A stretch of DNA of 64,000 nt from Acinetobacter portensis (GCF_023158935.1 NZ_CP096120.1:186001-250000), one strand, 5' to 3'; shown: positions 17,710 through 26,913, counted from the stretch's first letter. The notes: generated by a model not told the origin, from the sequence alone. Numbers and translations: made by a program.

Positions 17710-18435
17710 ATGAAAGATTTATTTTCAAGCCAAAGTCAGTTGTATCAAAAGGCACGTCCAAATTATCCGCAAAGTGTTATCAATGAAATATTAAAACATG
17801 TTGAACATAAAGAGCTTGCTTGGGATTGTGGAGCAGGTTCAGGACAATTTACCCAATTATTAAGTCCATATTTCTCAAATGTGATTGCAACTGATTTAAG
17901 TCAACAACAATTAGATCAAGCACCTGTATTAAGCAATGTGCAGTATTTGGCGCAACCTGCTGAAGAAAATGATTTTCCATCTGCATATTTCGATTTAATT
18001 ACCGTTGCACAAGCTATTCATTGGTTTAACTTTGATATTTTTTATAAAGAAGTAAAGCGTGTTCTAAAACCAAATGGTGTTTTTGCTGTGGTTGGTTATG
18101 GATTGTTAGAAATTAAAGATGTGCGAGTTAACGATTTAGTTCAAAAACTGTATTACCAAACTTTAAAAGATTATTGGGATGTTGAACGTAAATCTATCGA
18201 TGAAGAATATTTAACAATTCCATTTCCTTTTCAAGAAATTGATGCGCCTAAATTAAGCATGGAATATTCTTGGTCGGCAGCGCAATTACTCGATTATTTA
18301 AATACATGGTCTGCTATTAAACATTATAAAAAGAAAAATGAAGATGATCCTCTTGCTAGATTAAAAATGGCGCTAACAGAGCAGGACGTATCTTATAAAA
18401 TAGAGTTTCCTATTTTATTAAGAATAGGGCGTTAA
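17710..18435 (+). CDS. Class I SAM-dependent methyltransferase (Methyltransf_11 type)
   Basis: 241 residues. Motif I is WDCGAGSGQFTQLL, then IATDLSQQQLDQA (acidic motif II) and AQAIHWFNFDIFYKEVKRVLKPNGVFAVVGYG, which carries the post-motif region and the KPNG turn. AQAIHWF is typical of the group that includes trans-aconitate-methyltransferase-like and TMT1-like enzymes. The substrate is unknown. The gene is single, facing the convergent YpeA-type acetyltransferase with only 15 bp between the stops. Confidence 0.85.
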   Translation: MKDLFSSQSQLYQKARPNYPQSVINEILKHVEHKELAWDCGAGSGQFTQLLSPYFSNVIATDLSQQQLDQAPVLSNVQYLAQPAEENDFPSAYFDLITVAQAIHWFNFDIFYKEVKRVLKPNGVFAVVGYGLLEIKDVRVNDLVQKLYYQTLKDYWDVERKSIDEEYLTIPFPFQEIDAPKLSMEYSWSAAQLLDYLNTWSAIKHYKKKNEDDPLARLKMALTEQDVSYKIEFPILLRIGR

Positions 18436-18450
18436 AATTTCTAAAGATAT

Positions 18451-18870
18451 TCAATCTGAAATAAGGCGTTTTCCGAAACAAACAACTTCATCCTCTTCAT
18501 ATCCAAGTTGTTCTGCAAAGCTTTGTATGTCGATATTGTCCTTTCGAACAAGTAATTGTAGTTTTGGGCAACCAAGTGCGATTAAACGCTTTTCTAGCTG
18601 CTGTATAAGCGCTGTAGCGATGCCATTGCGCTGAACATGAGGATCAACCGCTAAATAGTTTAACCAGCCTCTATGACCATCGTAACCGCCCATAAGCGTG
18701 GCGATAAGTTCGTTATCTTTTACTGCGACTAAAAATAAATCATCCTTTTGAGCAACTTTTCTGAATATATCAATTTCAGGACTATTCCAAGGGCGTGTTA
18801 AATCACAAATTTCCCAAAGTGAAATAATATCGTCTAAATCTGTTTCTGCAAATTGTCTGATAATAAACAT
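18451..18870 (-). CDS. GNAT acetyltransferase, YpeA family
   Basis: 139 residues. The sequence follows E. coli YpeA closely by eye: LWEICDLTRPWNSPE, the central LMGGYDGHRGWLNYLAV, then the CoA loop VQRNGIATALIQQLEKRL and a C-terminal GKRLI. YpeA-type proteins transfer acetyl groups, probably to protein or small amine acceptors. The start at 18870 gives the expected N-terminus MFIIRQF. Confidence 0.85.
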   Translation of the reverse strand: MFIIRQFAETDLDDIISLWEICDLTRPWNSPEIDIFRKVAQKDDLFLVAVKDNELIATLMGGYDGHRGWLNYLAVDPHVQRNGIATALIQQLEKRLIALGCPKLQLLVRKDNIDIQSFAEQLGYEEDEVVCFGKRLISD

Positions 18871-18960
18871 ATTTGTTTAAAAGTGACCGAATAAGGATAG
18901 TTTGAGATTAGTTAAAATTGTATGAATAGTAAACAGTACTTATCCAAATTTTAAGAAATA

Positions 18961-18985
18961 AAAAAACGCCCTAAAGGGCGTTTTT
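18961..18985 (-). terminator. Terminator of the CoA-transferase gene
   Basis: Arms AAAAACGCCC (18962-18971) and GGGCGTTTTT (18976-18985), directly after the stop at 19014 on the minus strand. Confidence 0.9.
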
Positions 18986-19013
18986 CATATGTTAAAACGA
19001 ATGTTTTAACAAA

Positions 19014-20516
19014 TTATTTCGCTTCTACAAGCATTTTACCTTGCTCTTCGAAGTTAGAGTGCCAAGATAATGCTTCACGAAGGATGTGAGGAGTTTGACC
19101 GCCTTTTTCACATGCACGAGTGAAGTAGTCATTCAATGCATCGCGGTACATTGGGTGAGCACAGTTATCGATAATTGCGCGAGCACGTTCACGAGGCGCT
19201 AAACCACGTAAATCTGCAAGACCTTGTTCAGTTACAAGTACATCTACGTCGTGCTCTGCATGGTCAATATGAGATGCGAACGGAACGATAGAAGAAATGT
19301 CGCCACCTTTAGCAATAGATTTGGTTACGAAAATCGCCATGTGTGCATTACGTGCGAAGTCGCCTGAACCACCAATACCGTTCATCATTTTAGTACCACA
19401 AACGTGAGTAGAGTTTACGTTGCCGTAAATATCGAACTCAAGCGCAGTGTTGATACCAATAATACCTAAACGACGTACAAGTTCAGGGTGGTTAGAAATT
19501 TCTTGTGGACGAAGAACAAGTTTGTCTTTGTACGCTTCAATGTTGCCAAATACTTTTTCGCCATACTTTTCAGAAAGCGTAATTGAAGAGCCTGAAGCAA
19601 AGATCATTTTACCTGCATCAATTAATTCGAAAGTACAGTCTTGTAGTACTTCAGAATACATGATTAGGTTTTCGAAATTAGAATCTTTAAGACCTGTTAA
19701 TACTGCGTTTGCAATAGAACCAATACCTGCTTGTAATGGACCTAAGCTTCTTGGAAGACGACCTTCAGAAACTTCTTTTTCAAAGAATGCGATTAAGTGA
19801 TCTGCAATACCTTGAGTCTCATCATCTGGTTCAGTTACTGTAGATGGAGAGTCATGTAATTCGCTGTTAATTACGATACCAACAATTTTAGAAGGATCCA
19901 CTTTAATTGCGCTAGTACCAATACGTTGATCTACTTCAGTTAGTGGAATAGCACCACGTGTAGGACGCATAGGTGGAATGTAGATATCGTGTAAGCCTTC
20001 AAAAGCAGGGCTTAAGTTGGTGTTGATTTCTACAATAACTTGATCAGCAAATTCAACGAAGCTTGCAGAGTTACCTACAGAAGTTGTTGGAATGATGCCG
20101 CCATCTTCAGTAATTGCAACTGCTTCAATAATTGCAAGTTCAGTTTTTTTCAACTGACCATTACGCATTTGCTCAACAGTTTCAGACAAATGCTGATCGA
20201 TAAACATTACTTCGCCTTTGTTGATGGCTTTACGTAAAGTGTTATCTACTTGGAATGGTAAGCGACGTGCAAGAACGCCAGTTTCAGTTAACTTTTTGTC
20301 TAAATCATTACCAAGACTTGCGCCAGTAATTAAAGTGATTTTTAAAGGATTATTTTTTGCTTGTTCTACTAAAGCTAAAGGAACTGCTTTTGCTTCCCCT
20401 GCGCGAGTAAAGCCACTCATGCCTACTGTCATACCATCTTTGATAAACTTGGCAGCTTCTTCAGCACTGATTACTTTGTTATGTAGACTTGCTAAACGGA
20501 TACGATCTAAAGACAT
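19014..20516 (-). CDS. Acetyl-CoA hydrolase/transferase (succinate:acetate CoA-transferase type)
   Basis: 500 residues, the normal length for the AarC/Cat1 family. These enzymes move CoA between acetate and succinate or hydrolyse acetyl-CoA. The N-terminal half includes DGMTVGMSGFTRAGEAK. The catalytic Glu should be the one in YSEVLQDCTFELI. The conserved glycine motif and following block are MMNGIGGSGDFARNA and SIVPFASHIDHAEHDVDVLVTEQGLADLRG. The start ATG at 20516 has GAGAG about 10 bp upstream. It stands alone, with a terminator behind it. In a strict aerobe it probably handles acetate or bypasses succinyl-CoA synthetase, which is an inference. Confidence 0.87.
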   Translation of the reverse strand: MSLDRIRLASLHNKVISAEEAAKFIKDGMTVGMSGFTRAGEAKAVPLALVEQAKNNPLKITLITGASLGNDLDKKLTETGVLARRLPFQVDNTLRKAINKGEVMFIDQHLSETVEQMRNGQLKKTELAIIEAVAITEDGGIIPTTSVGNSASFVEFADQVIVEINTNLSPAFEGLHDIYIPPMRPTRGAIPLTEVDQRIGTSAIKVDPSKIVGIVINSELHDSPSTVTEPDDETQGIADHLIAFFEKEVSEGRLPRSLGPLQAGIGSIANAVLTGLKDSNFENLIMYSEVLQDCTFELIDAGKMIFASGSSITLSEKYGEKVFGNIEAYKDKLVLRPQEISNHPELVRRLGIIGINTALEFDIYGNVNSTHVCGTKMMNGIGGSGDFARNAHMAIFVTKSIAKGGDISSIVPFASHIDHAEHDVDVLVTEQGLADLRGLAPRERARAIIDNCAHPMYRDALNDYFTRACEKGGQTPHILREALSWHSNFEEQGKMLVEAK

Positions 20517-20674
20517 GGATTACTCTCGTTAAAATCTTGAACTGATACGGATTGTACCGTTCAAAAAGCCAATTTACATACCTGTTAGGCTAAGGTCTAA
20601 TTTTTTGAAAAAATGAAGGTATAAAAAAATATGATGGTTTTTATCTTATTGATATTTAATGTTAAAAACATATA

Positions 20675-20716
20675 CGATGAATAGTTGATCAAAACTGTTT
20701 GATCAACTATTCATCG
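20675..20716 (-). terminator. Inverted repeat after envZ
   Basis: A perfect 19-bp inverted repeat (20675-20693 and 20698-20716) with a 4-base loop, just past the envZ stop. It lacks a clear T-run on the minus strand (CGTATATGTTTTT follows), so it may end transcription weakly or protect the 3' end. Confidence 0.6.
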
Positions 20717-20720
20717 CTAT

Positions 20721-22181
20721 TTAGAAATGTTCTGTCAAAGTTTGCTTTAATTTTTCGAAGCGACTCACAGTTGGCATGTCTGTTTTTTCAACTAAATTTA
20801 TAGGCAAAGATATAATTGCTTCTAGACCACCTTGTTCTCGGTTTTTAATTGTGAGTTCGCCTTGGTGAATATCTACAATACGTTTCACGATAGAAAGACC
20901 TAAACCACTTCCTTGAATCGTACGTGCTTCGTTACCACGAACGAAAGGTTGCATAAGTTCTTCAATTTGATCTTTAGGAATACCATCACCATTATCTGCA
21001 ACATGAATGAAAATATTTTCATTTTCAATGCTTGCTGAAAGCTCAATAGGTTCTGCACCATAGCGTTTTGAGTTGTTAATTAAGTTACCAATCAAGCGTT
21101 TAAGTGATAGTGTTCTAGCTTGAATAATAGGTAGGTCTGTTGGTTCAAAACGAATATCTAGCGGTTTAAACTGAATAATTAATTCTTGTAAAACTGCATT
21201 TAAATCGGTGTCATGAATTTCTTCATCTGAGCCATCACGCATGTATGAAATGAACTGATTTAAAATCGCATCCATGTCTTCTACGTCATAAATAAAGCCT
21301 TCTTTAAGAAAGTCTTCATCGGGCATCATTTCTGCACTTAAGCGAATGCGTGTAAGAGGGGTGCGTAAATCGTGTGAAATACCCGCCAACATAATACGTC
21401 GGTCACGCTCTGTTTGTTCTAAGGTATAAATCATTTGGTTAAATGCTTGGTTTACTTGGCGAATTTCAAGTGGACCATGATTTGTTTCTAAATAGGGTGC
21501 TGTACCTGTTTTACTAAAACTATTTGCCGCATTTTGTAAGCGTCTTAAAGGTCTATTGAGCTGACGAACAAGCGTTAAAATAATAATGGCTGAAAATAAT
21601 GGAACGCCGAGTAGCCACATAAGAATAAGTTCAGGGCTATAGTTCGCATAAGTACCTAAAGGCTCACGAACCCAATTGCCATTCATTTCTGGTGTTTGAA
21701 TCCAAATTTGAGGGCTAGGTTTAAACTGGAAATAAACTGTTGCAGCATCAATATTTAATTCTTTGGCTAAGCTTTCTTCGATTCTACTTGTAAATATTTC
21801 TGCAACAATTTTATCTTTAACATTAGGAAATTTTTCAGGGTCGGTAACGTATTCAAGACCTGCACGTGTATTTAGCCATTCATGCGGAGTAATTTCTTTA
21901 TCTTTATACGTGATTTTAATGTCGTTGCTTCTAAGCAATTCAAGCTCAATTGCTAAATAGCGTGCGTGTTGTTGTATTTCAGGTAAATATAGAGTGCGCC
22001 AAAAGAACCACAATGACATGAATAAGCTAAAGAAAACGACAAATACAACTAAAACAGCTGTACGCATTGCGGCTGAGCGAGGCTTAATTTTGTCTAAAAA
22101 GCGTTCCCAAGGTGTACGTTTTCTTTCCGAATAAGCTTCATATTCTGTGAAATTTTGTGGATCAATTGGTTCGAGTTTCAC
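20721..22181 (-). CDS. envZ: Osmosensor histidine kinase EnvZ
   Basis: 486 residues, inner-membrane sensor kinase partner of OmpR. Transmembrane segments are at about 41-61 and 185-204, with a periplasmic sensor between them. HAMP follows from about 205 to 260. The dimerisation/phosphoacceptor H-box is AGISHDLRTPLTRIRLSAEM with His270. The catalytic domain has the N-box LIGNLINNSKRYG, G1 ADNGDGIPKDQ and G2 GSGLGLSIVKRIV. It is followed by a perfect inverted repeat. The gene lies 234 bp downstream of ompR, with a terminator-like hairpin between, so the usual tight ompR-envZ coupling is absent here. Confidence 0.93.
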   Translation of the reverse strand: MKLEPIDPQNFTEYEAYSERKRTPWERFLDKIKPRSAAMRTAVLVVFVVFFSLFMSLWFFWRTLYLPEIQQHARYLAIELELLRSNDIKITYKDKEITPHEWLNTRAGLEYVTDPEKFPNVKDKIVAEIFTSRIEESLAKELNIDAATVYFQFKPSPQIWIQTPEMNGNWVREPLGTYANYSPELILMWLLGVPLFSAIIILTLVRQLNRPLRRLQNAANSFSKTGTAPYLETNHGPLEIRQVNQAFNQMIYTLEQTERDRRIMLAGISHDLRTPLTRIRLSAEMMPDEDFLKEGFIYDVEDMDAILNQFISYMRDGSDEEIHDTDLNAVLQELIIQFKPLDIRFEPTDLPIIQARTLSLKRLIGNLINNSKRYGAEPIELSASIENENIFIHVADNGDGIPKDQIEELMQPFVRGNEARTIQGSGLGLSIVKRIVDIHQGELTIKNREQGGLEAIISLPINLVEKTDMPTVSRFEKLKQTLTEHF

Positions 22182-22290
22182 ACCTGATTCCTTTAGCTAT
22201 ATTTTTTAATGGCAGATGGTTATTCGAGATTTGAAAGTAAATCGATTTGGTATCTTCGAAAGATCCGTACCATTTATTCTGAATGAATCA

Positions 22291-22369
22291 AAAAAGCCAT
22301 TCACTTAACTTTTATATGTCATCTAAAACATAGATTTAACAAGATTTTAAAAGTTGAGAATGGCTTTTT
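22291..22369 (-). terminator. Long imperfect hairpin between ompR and envZ
   Basis: Arms at 22291-22312 and 22349-22369 pair with a few mismatches: AAAAAGCCATTCACTTAACT and the complement of AGTTGAGAATGGCTTTTT. On the minus strand the hairpin ends in GGCTTTTTTGATTC, as an intrinsic terminator or attenuator would. It would lower envZ transcription relative to ompR. Confidence 0.5.
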
Positions 22370-22415
22370 AAAGTTTATGTAAGAGATATTTCATCACTTA
22401 CATAAAGATAAATTT

Positions 22416-23180
22416 TTATTCAGCACCATCTGGAACAAAGACATAACCTACACCCCAAACCGTTTGAATATAACGTGCGCGAGCAGGGTTTTCTTCAATT
22501 AAACGACGTAAGCGTGAAACTTGAACATCAATAGAGCGTTCCATTGCACCCCATTCACGACCACGAGCAAGGTTCATTAACTTGTCGCGTGTAAGTGGTT
22601 CACGTGGATGTTGAACAAGTGCTTTAAGAACGGCAAATTCGCCTGTTGTTAAAGTTACAACTTGAGATTCACGCGTTAAAGTACGTGTAGATAAATCTAA
22701 AGACCAAGGACCAAAACTTACAACTTCCATTTGTTGGCTAGGTGCGCCAGGCACTTCACGAACTTGACGACGTAATACTGCGCGAATACGAGCTAGTAAT
22801 TCGTTCGGATTAAATGGCTTTGGTAAGTAGTCATCTGCACCAGCTTCTAAGCCAGCAATACGGTCAGCATCGCTACCGCGTGCAGTGAGCATAATTACAG
22901 GTGTGTCGATATTCGATTGACGTAAGCGTCGGCAAATACTTAAACCGTCTTCCACGGGAAGCATAAAGTCTAAAACGATGAGCGAGAAAAGTTCACGTTG
23001 CAGTAAGCGATCCATTTGCGCTGCATCGTGCGCAGTTTTTACTACAAAGCCTTTATCTTCTAAAAAGCGTTGGAGTAATGTGCGAAGACGCACATCATCA
23101 TCGACCACTAAAATGCGTTCGACACGATCAGTTTCGTTATGTACGACATCTGTATTTTCAGCAGGTACAACTAAACTCAT
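22416..23180 (-). CDS. ompR: Response regulator OmpR
   Basis: 254 residues. Receiver domain at about 21-135 with acidic pocket VVDDDV, phosphoacceptor Asp71 in LIVLDFMLPVEDGL, the Thr in VIMLTARGSD and the Lys in DDYLPKPF. The C-terminal winged helix (about 150-250) contains LTTGEFAVLKALVQHPREPLTRDKLM and DVQVSRLRRLIEENPARARYIQTVWGVGYVF, with the middle part matching OmpR. It controls outer-membrane and envelope genes in response to EnvZ. The ATG is preceded by GGGAG at about 23188. A 15-20 residue extension precedes the receiver domain compared with enteric OmpR. Confidence 0.96.
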   Translation of the reverse strand: MSLVVPAENTDVVHNETDRVERILVVDDDVRLRTLLQRFLEDKGFVVKTAHDAAQMDRLLQRELFSLIVLDFMLPVEDGLSICRRLRQSNIDTPVIMLTARGSDADRIAGLEAGADDYLPKPFNPNELLARIRAVLRRQVREVPGAPSQQMEVVSFGPWSLDLSTRTLTRESQVVTLTTGEFAVLKALVQHPREPLTRDKLMNLARGREWGAMERSIDVQVSRLRRLIEENPARARYIQTVWGVGYVFVPDGAE

Positions 23181-23669
23181 GATGCACTCCCTAAATGTTG
23201 TAAATTATAAATATTCGTTAATCTCAGTATAATGCCTAAGCTCTTGTTAAGACTATGTATCAATTTGCTCAAAATTACAATTTAAAGGGCTTATTTAAAC
23301 TAAAAAACAACATCTGAAAATAATTTAGCCTATCTTGTGTTTCTAAATCATAAAAGCATGATATTTCAATTTAAAGTTTTAGGTCTTGTTACATTAATTT
23401 TTTGTTTCTATAAAGGTGAAAAATTCACTTTAGTTAATTAATGCAAGGACAAGTTAAATTAACTCGGTGTAAAATTGAGCAGATTGTTTTATTTAAGCGG
23501 TCACTTTTAGGCAAAGAACATGAAATTGCTGATTGCACAGAAAAAAATATTGAAAAGTAAGCTTTTATAGTTTTTTTCTTTAGTAATTTTAAAAACAATT
23601 GTGGATTTTATGGTCTTGGTCTTTATAATCACTAACCTTTAGTCCTTATCCTTTGTGGAATTAAACACG
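23181..23669. other. Divergent intergenic region ompR/tex
   Basis: 489 bp without a supported gene. It should hold the ompR and tex promoters. The best motif I see for tex is TATAAT at 23624-23629 with a TTGTGG 19 bp upstream, which is weak. A T-rich stretch with short ORFs fills the rest. Confidence 0.5.
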
Positions 23670-26027
23670 ATGACTGACTTAGTTCAGCAGTTGGCAAATG
23701 AGATTGCCGTACGTCCTAATCAAATTGAAGCTGCTATCAAGTTAATTGATGATGGCGCAAGCGTTCCATTTATTGCACGTTACCGTAAAGAAGTAACGCA
23801 AGGTTTAGACGATACGCAATTACGTCAGCTTGATACACGTTTATCTTATTTACGCGACTTGTTTGAACGTCGTGAAAAAGTAATTGAGTCATTAACAGAA
23901 CAAAATAAATTGTCTGATGATTTACTTGCGCGTGTAAATGCTGCTGAAACAAAAAATGCATTAGAAGAAATTTATGCACCGTACCGTCCAAAACGTACGA
24001 GCAAATCATTTAAAGCCAAAGAAGCTGGCTTGGGTCCTATTGCGGAAAAAATCTTTAAAGAAGCTGTAGATCCTACAGAAGCTTTAGCTGGTTTTAGCCA
24101 TGAAGATTATGCAGACACAGAAAGCCAATTAGATGCAATCCAACACATTTTAATTGATGATTGGGCGCAAAATATTGGTTTAACAACAGAATTAAAAGCA
24201 ACGTTTGCAAAAACAGCAGTTTTAAAAAGCTTGGTTGCAAGTGAAGAGAAAAAAGAAGTTGGTAAAAAATTCCGCGATTACTTCGATTTCTCTGAAAATC
24301 TAAATAAAGTGCCATCGCATCGTTTACTTGCAATGTTACGTGGTCGTCAAGAAAACGTACTTGGCTTAAAAGTAGATGGTGAAGATGCTGCGCCATTAGC
24401 ACGTATTGAAACTGAATACGACTTAGAAACTGCACAGCCACAAAGCCGTCAAGATTTCTTAAAGCAAACGGCAAAATTATTCTGGTTAGGTAAAGTTCGT
24501 CCAAGCATCGAACATTCATTACTAACAGAAAAGCGTTTGAATGCAGAAACAGAAGCAATGGATGTATTTGCTGAAAATTTACGTCATTTATTGCTTTCTG
24601 CACCTGCTGGCGCGCGTACAACTTTAGGTGTTGACCCTGGTATTCGTACAGGTGTGAAACTTGCAGTTGTAAATGCTTCTGGTGATGTGCTTGTACACAG
24701 CACAATTTATCCATTTGCACCAAAAGAAGATAAAGCAGGTTCAATTGCTGAACTTGAGCGTCTTTGCCGTGAGTTTAATGTAGAACTTATTGCGATTGGT
24801 AATGGCACTGCAAGCCGTGAAACAGAAGCGGTTGTTGCTGAAATGATGACTGCAAATGCAGACCTTAACTTAACACGTGTTTCTGTTTCAGAAGCGGGTG
24901 CATCGGTTTATTCAGCATCTGAATTAGCATCGGCTGAGTTACCTGAACTTGATGTTTCAATTCGTGGTGCGGTTTCTATTGCACGCCGCTTACAAGATCC
25001 TTTAGCAGAGCTTGTTAAAATTGATCCTAAATCAATTGGTGTAGGTCAATATCAACATGATGTAAACCAAGCAGGTTTAGCAAAAACGCTTGAAGCTGTC
25101 GTTGAAGACTGTGTGAACTCGGTTGGTGTAGATGTAAATACTGCATCTTCAGCAATTTTGGGTTATATCGCAGGTTTGAATAAATCAATTGCACAGCAAA
25201 TTGTGGATTTCCGTAAAGAAAATGGTCGTTTCGACAACCGTCAAGCTTTAAAAAATGTACCGCGTTTAGGCGAACGTACTTTTGAACAAGCTGCGGGCTT
25301 CTTGCGTATTCAAGATGGTTCAGAGCCACTTGATGCTTCTGCGGTTCACCCAGAATCTTATGCATTAGTCAGCAAAATGGTTGAAGCGAAAGCGACAACA
25401 GTAAAAGATATTATTGGTAATTCTGAAATTATTCGTCAAATTGATGCTGAAGCATTGGTTGATGATAAGTTTGGTTTGCCTACAATTAAAGATGTTTTAG
25501 CTGAACTTGAAAAACCAGGTCGTGACCCACGTCCAGAATTCCGTACAGCTAAATTCCGTGAAGATATTACGGAAGTAAAACAGTTAACTGAAGGCTTACA
25601 ATTGGAAGGTGTGATTACCAATGTAACGAACTTTGGTGCATTTGTGGATGTTGGTGTTCATCAAGATGGTTTAGTTCATATTTCTGAACTTGCGAATGAA
25701 TTTGTATCTGATCCGCATAAAGTGGTTAAACCAGGTCAAATTGTTCAAGTACGTGTTTTAAACGTAGATGTTGAGCGTAACCGCGTAAACTTGTCTATGC
25801 GTCCTGAAGGTTCTGAAGCGCCTGCTAAAGTACCTCGTCAGCCACGCCGTGAGCAAAATAATGAGCAACGTGCTGAACGTAAGCCACAAGCAAAACGTCC
25901 ACAAAATGCACGTCCTCAAGGTGATCGCCCTCAAGCGAAGAAACCTCAAAACCAAAAGCCACAAGAGCAAAAAATTGGTGGTTTAGGTGCATTGTTATTA
26001 CAAGCAGGGATTAAAGGTTCTAAGTAA
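23670..26027 (+). CDS. tex: Tex-family S1 RNA-binding protein
   Basis: 785 residues from the ATG at 23670, the usual length. Order of domains: N-terminal helical Tex core from about residue 1 (QPNQIEAAIKLI-type, SVPFIARYRKEVT), a YqgF/RNase H-like fold (TLGVDPGIRTGVKLAVV), helix-hairpin-helix modules (LNKSIAQQIVDFRKENGRF), and an S1 domain (VITNVTNFGAFVDVGVHQDG, LVHISELANEF). A basic low-complexity tail then follows, rich in Pro, Gln, Arg and Lys. Tex binds nucleic acid and affects transcription. An in-frame GTG at 23655 exists, but GGAA at 23657-23660 suits the ATG. Confidence 0.95.
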   Translation: MTDLVQQLANEIAVRPNQIEAAIKLIDDGASVPFIARYRKEVTQGLDDTQLRQLDTRLSYLRDLFERREKVIESLTEQNKLSDDLLARVNAAETKNALEEIYAPYRPKRTSKSFKAKEAGLGPIAEKIFKEAVDPTEALAGFSHEDYADTESQLDAIQHILIDDWAQNIGLTTELKATFAKTAVLKSLVASEEKKEVGKKFRDYFDFSENLNKVPSHRLLAMLRGRQENVLGLKVDGEDAAPLARIETEYDLETAQPQSRQDFLKQTAKLFWLGKVRPSIEHSLLTEKRLNAETEAMDVFAENLRHLLLSAPAGARTTLGVDPGIRTGVKLAVVNASGDVLVHSTIYPFAPKEDKAGSIAELERLCREFNVELIAIGNGTASRETEAVVAEMMTANADLNLTRVSVSEAGASVYSASELASAELPELDVSIRGAVSIARRLQDPLAELVKIDPKSIGVGQYQHDVNQAGLAKTLEAVVEDCVNSVGVDVNTASSAILGYIAGLNKSIAQQIVDFRKENGRFDNRQALKNVPRLGERTFEQAAGFLRIQDGSEPLDASAVHPESYALVSKMVEAKATTVKDIIGNSEIIRQIDAEALVDDKFGLPTIKDVLAELEKPGRDPRPEFRTAKFREDITEVKQLTEGLQLEGVITNVTNFGAFVDVGVHQDGLVHISELANEFVSDPHKVVKPGQIVQVRVLNVDVERNRVNLSMRPEGSEAPAKVPRQPRREQNNEQRAERKPQAKRPQNARPQGDRPQAKKPQNQKPQEQKIGGLGALLLQAGIKGSK

Positions 26028-26043
26028 TCTTTAACTGCGAAAT

Positions 26044-26073
26044 AAAAAAACCTCCCAATTGGGAGGTTTTTTT
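26044..26073. terminator. Bidirectional terminator after tex
   Basis: A perfect 15-bp inverted repeat with no loop bases (26044-26058 and 26059-26073), AACCTCCCAATTGGGAGGTT at its core, between convergent genes. Confidence 0.9.
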
Positions 26074-26089
26074 ATTTTTTAAATTTGTT

Positions 26090-26428
26090 TTATATAAGCG
26101 GAACAATCCAGCTACAAATAATAAGCATAATGCCTAAGTGCCCAAGTTTACGAGTCACACTAATAAGCTTTGAGGGTGGTTGATCAATTTGTTTTGCATA
26201 CTGTTCAAGGCTTAAACCACCTTTACTATTGGTGGAGAACAAGAACGTACCCAAGTCGATACAAATTAAAATAGTACCGATATCTGCTACAAGCTCCATA
26301 AGCTCATAGTTATTTTGATACAAAGATACGCCAACTTTATAACTAAGATAAAGCGCAAAAGCTACACAAGCAAACTGTAAAACAAAACCAAGTATTCGCA
26401 TAAAACCAATAAACAAGATGAAAAGCAC
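26090..26428 (-). CDS. Small membrane protein of unknown function, paralogue A
   Basis: 112 residues from a GTG at 26428, or 103 from the ATG at 26401; neither start has a clear ribosome site. Three hydrophobic segments are visible: around 10-30, 45-65, and the C-terminal ILGIMLIICSWIVPLI-like stretch that ends the protein. Between the second and third is a short polar loop (SKGGLSLEQYAKQIDQPPSK). Architecture and the patch DIGTILICIDLG match the neighbouring gene at 26474-26803 (VVLIDIGVH), so the two look like tandem paralogues. No known family was recognised. Confidence 0.6.
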   Translation of the reverse strand: MLFILFIGFMRILGFVLQFACVAFALYLSYKVGVSLYQNNYELMELVADIGTILICIDLGTFLFSTNSKGGLSLEQYAKQIDQPPSKLISVTRKLGHLGIMLIICSWIVPLI

Positions 26429-26473
26429 GATGTTTATATCATGAAATTAGAATTTGATAAAAAGTTAATCGTT

Positions 26474-26803
26474 TTAAATAGGTTTCAAAATTATTAGTTT
26501 TGGCAGATGAATTGTAGACTTAAGCCACAAGAGATTGAGCAACAAGACTAAAACACATAGTAATAATTCCAAGCGTTGAAGCAATAAAATGATAATTTGG
26601 GATAGGTGATTTTTTTCTTGGAGCTTTGAATTTTGCATGTCTTTAGCGTGAACTCCAATATCAATGAGTACAACCATAAAGCTGAGCTGCATTAAAATAT
26701 TGAGATACACAATATTGGCATTATTTATGTCTTTAACCATATGTATTAAGACTAATACTGCTGTTATAAGACAAAAGATTGTAAAAATCATTGATCTGTT
26801 CAT
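26474..26803 (-). CDS. Small membrane protein, paralogue B, probably frameshifted
   Basis: The open frame gives 109 residues: two hydrophobic segments, then a Leu-rich tail. Up to about residue 52 (VVLIDIGVHAK) it looks normal and matches paralogue A. After that the reading frame changes character. Adding one A to the AAA at 26642-26644 (coding strand) gives KRHAKFKAPRKKSPIPN, then a transmembrane segment FIASTLGIITMCFSLVAQ and a stop at 26520-26522. That ending matches paralogue A (LGHLGIMLIICSWIVPLI). I therefore think the true gene is 26520-26803 with a one-base loss, real or a sequencing error. Confidence 0.5.
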   Translation of the reverse strand: MNRSMIFTIFCLITAVLVLIHMVKDINNANIVYLNILMQLSFMVVLIDIGVHAKDMQNSKLQEKNHLSQIIILLLQRLELLLCVLVLLLNLLWLKSTIHLPKLIILKPI

Positions 26804-26877
26804 GAGGTGACTTCCTCGGTTGTTATTATTTTTTATTCTTTATTTCAATCCTTAAAATAATATTAAATTGAGTAAAA

Positions 26878-26913
26878 AAAGACCCTCATTTTGTCATAAA
26901 ATTGAGGGTCTTT
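26878..26913 (-). terminator. Terminator of acr1
   Basis: Arms around AAAGACCCTCA and TGAGGGTCTTT with an AT-rich loop, followed on the minus strand by seven T (26874-26880). Confidence 0.85.

Noticed and set aside
19447..19800. Plus-strand 117-codon open frame within the CoA-transferase gene
   Set aside because: Antisense to a strongly conserved gene and without support of its own.
24094..24744. Minus-strand open frame of 216 codons
   Set aside because: A mirror frame of tex, rich in Leu, His and Gln, as usual for antisense frames of AT-rich genes.
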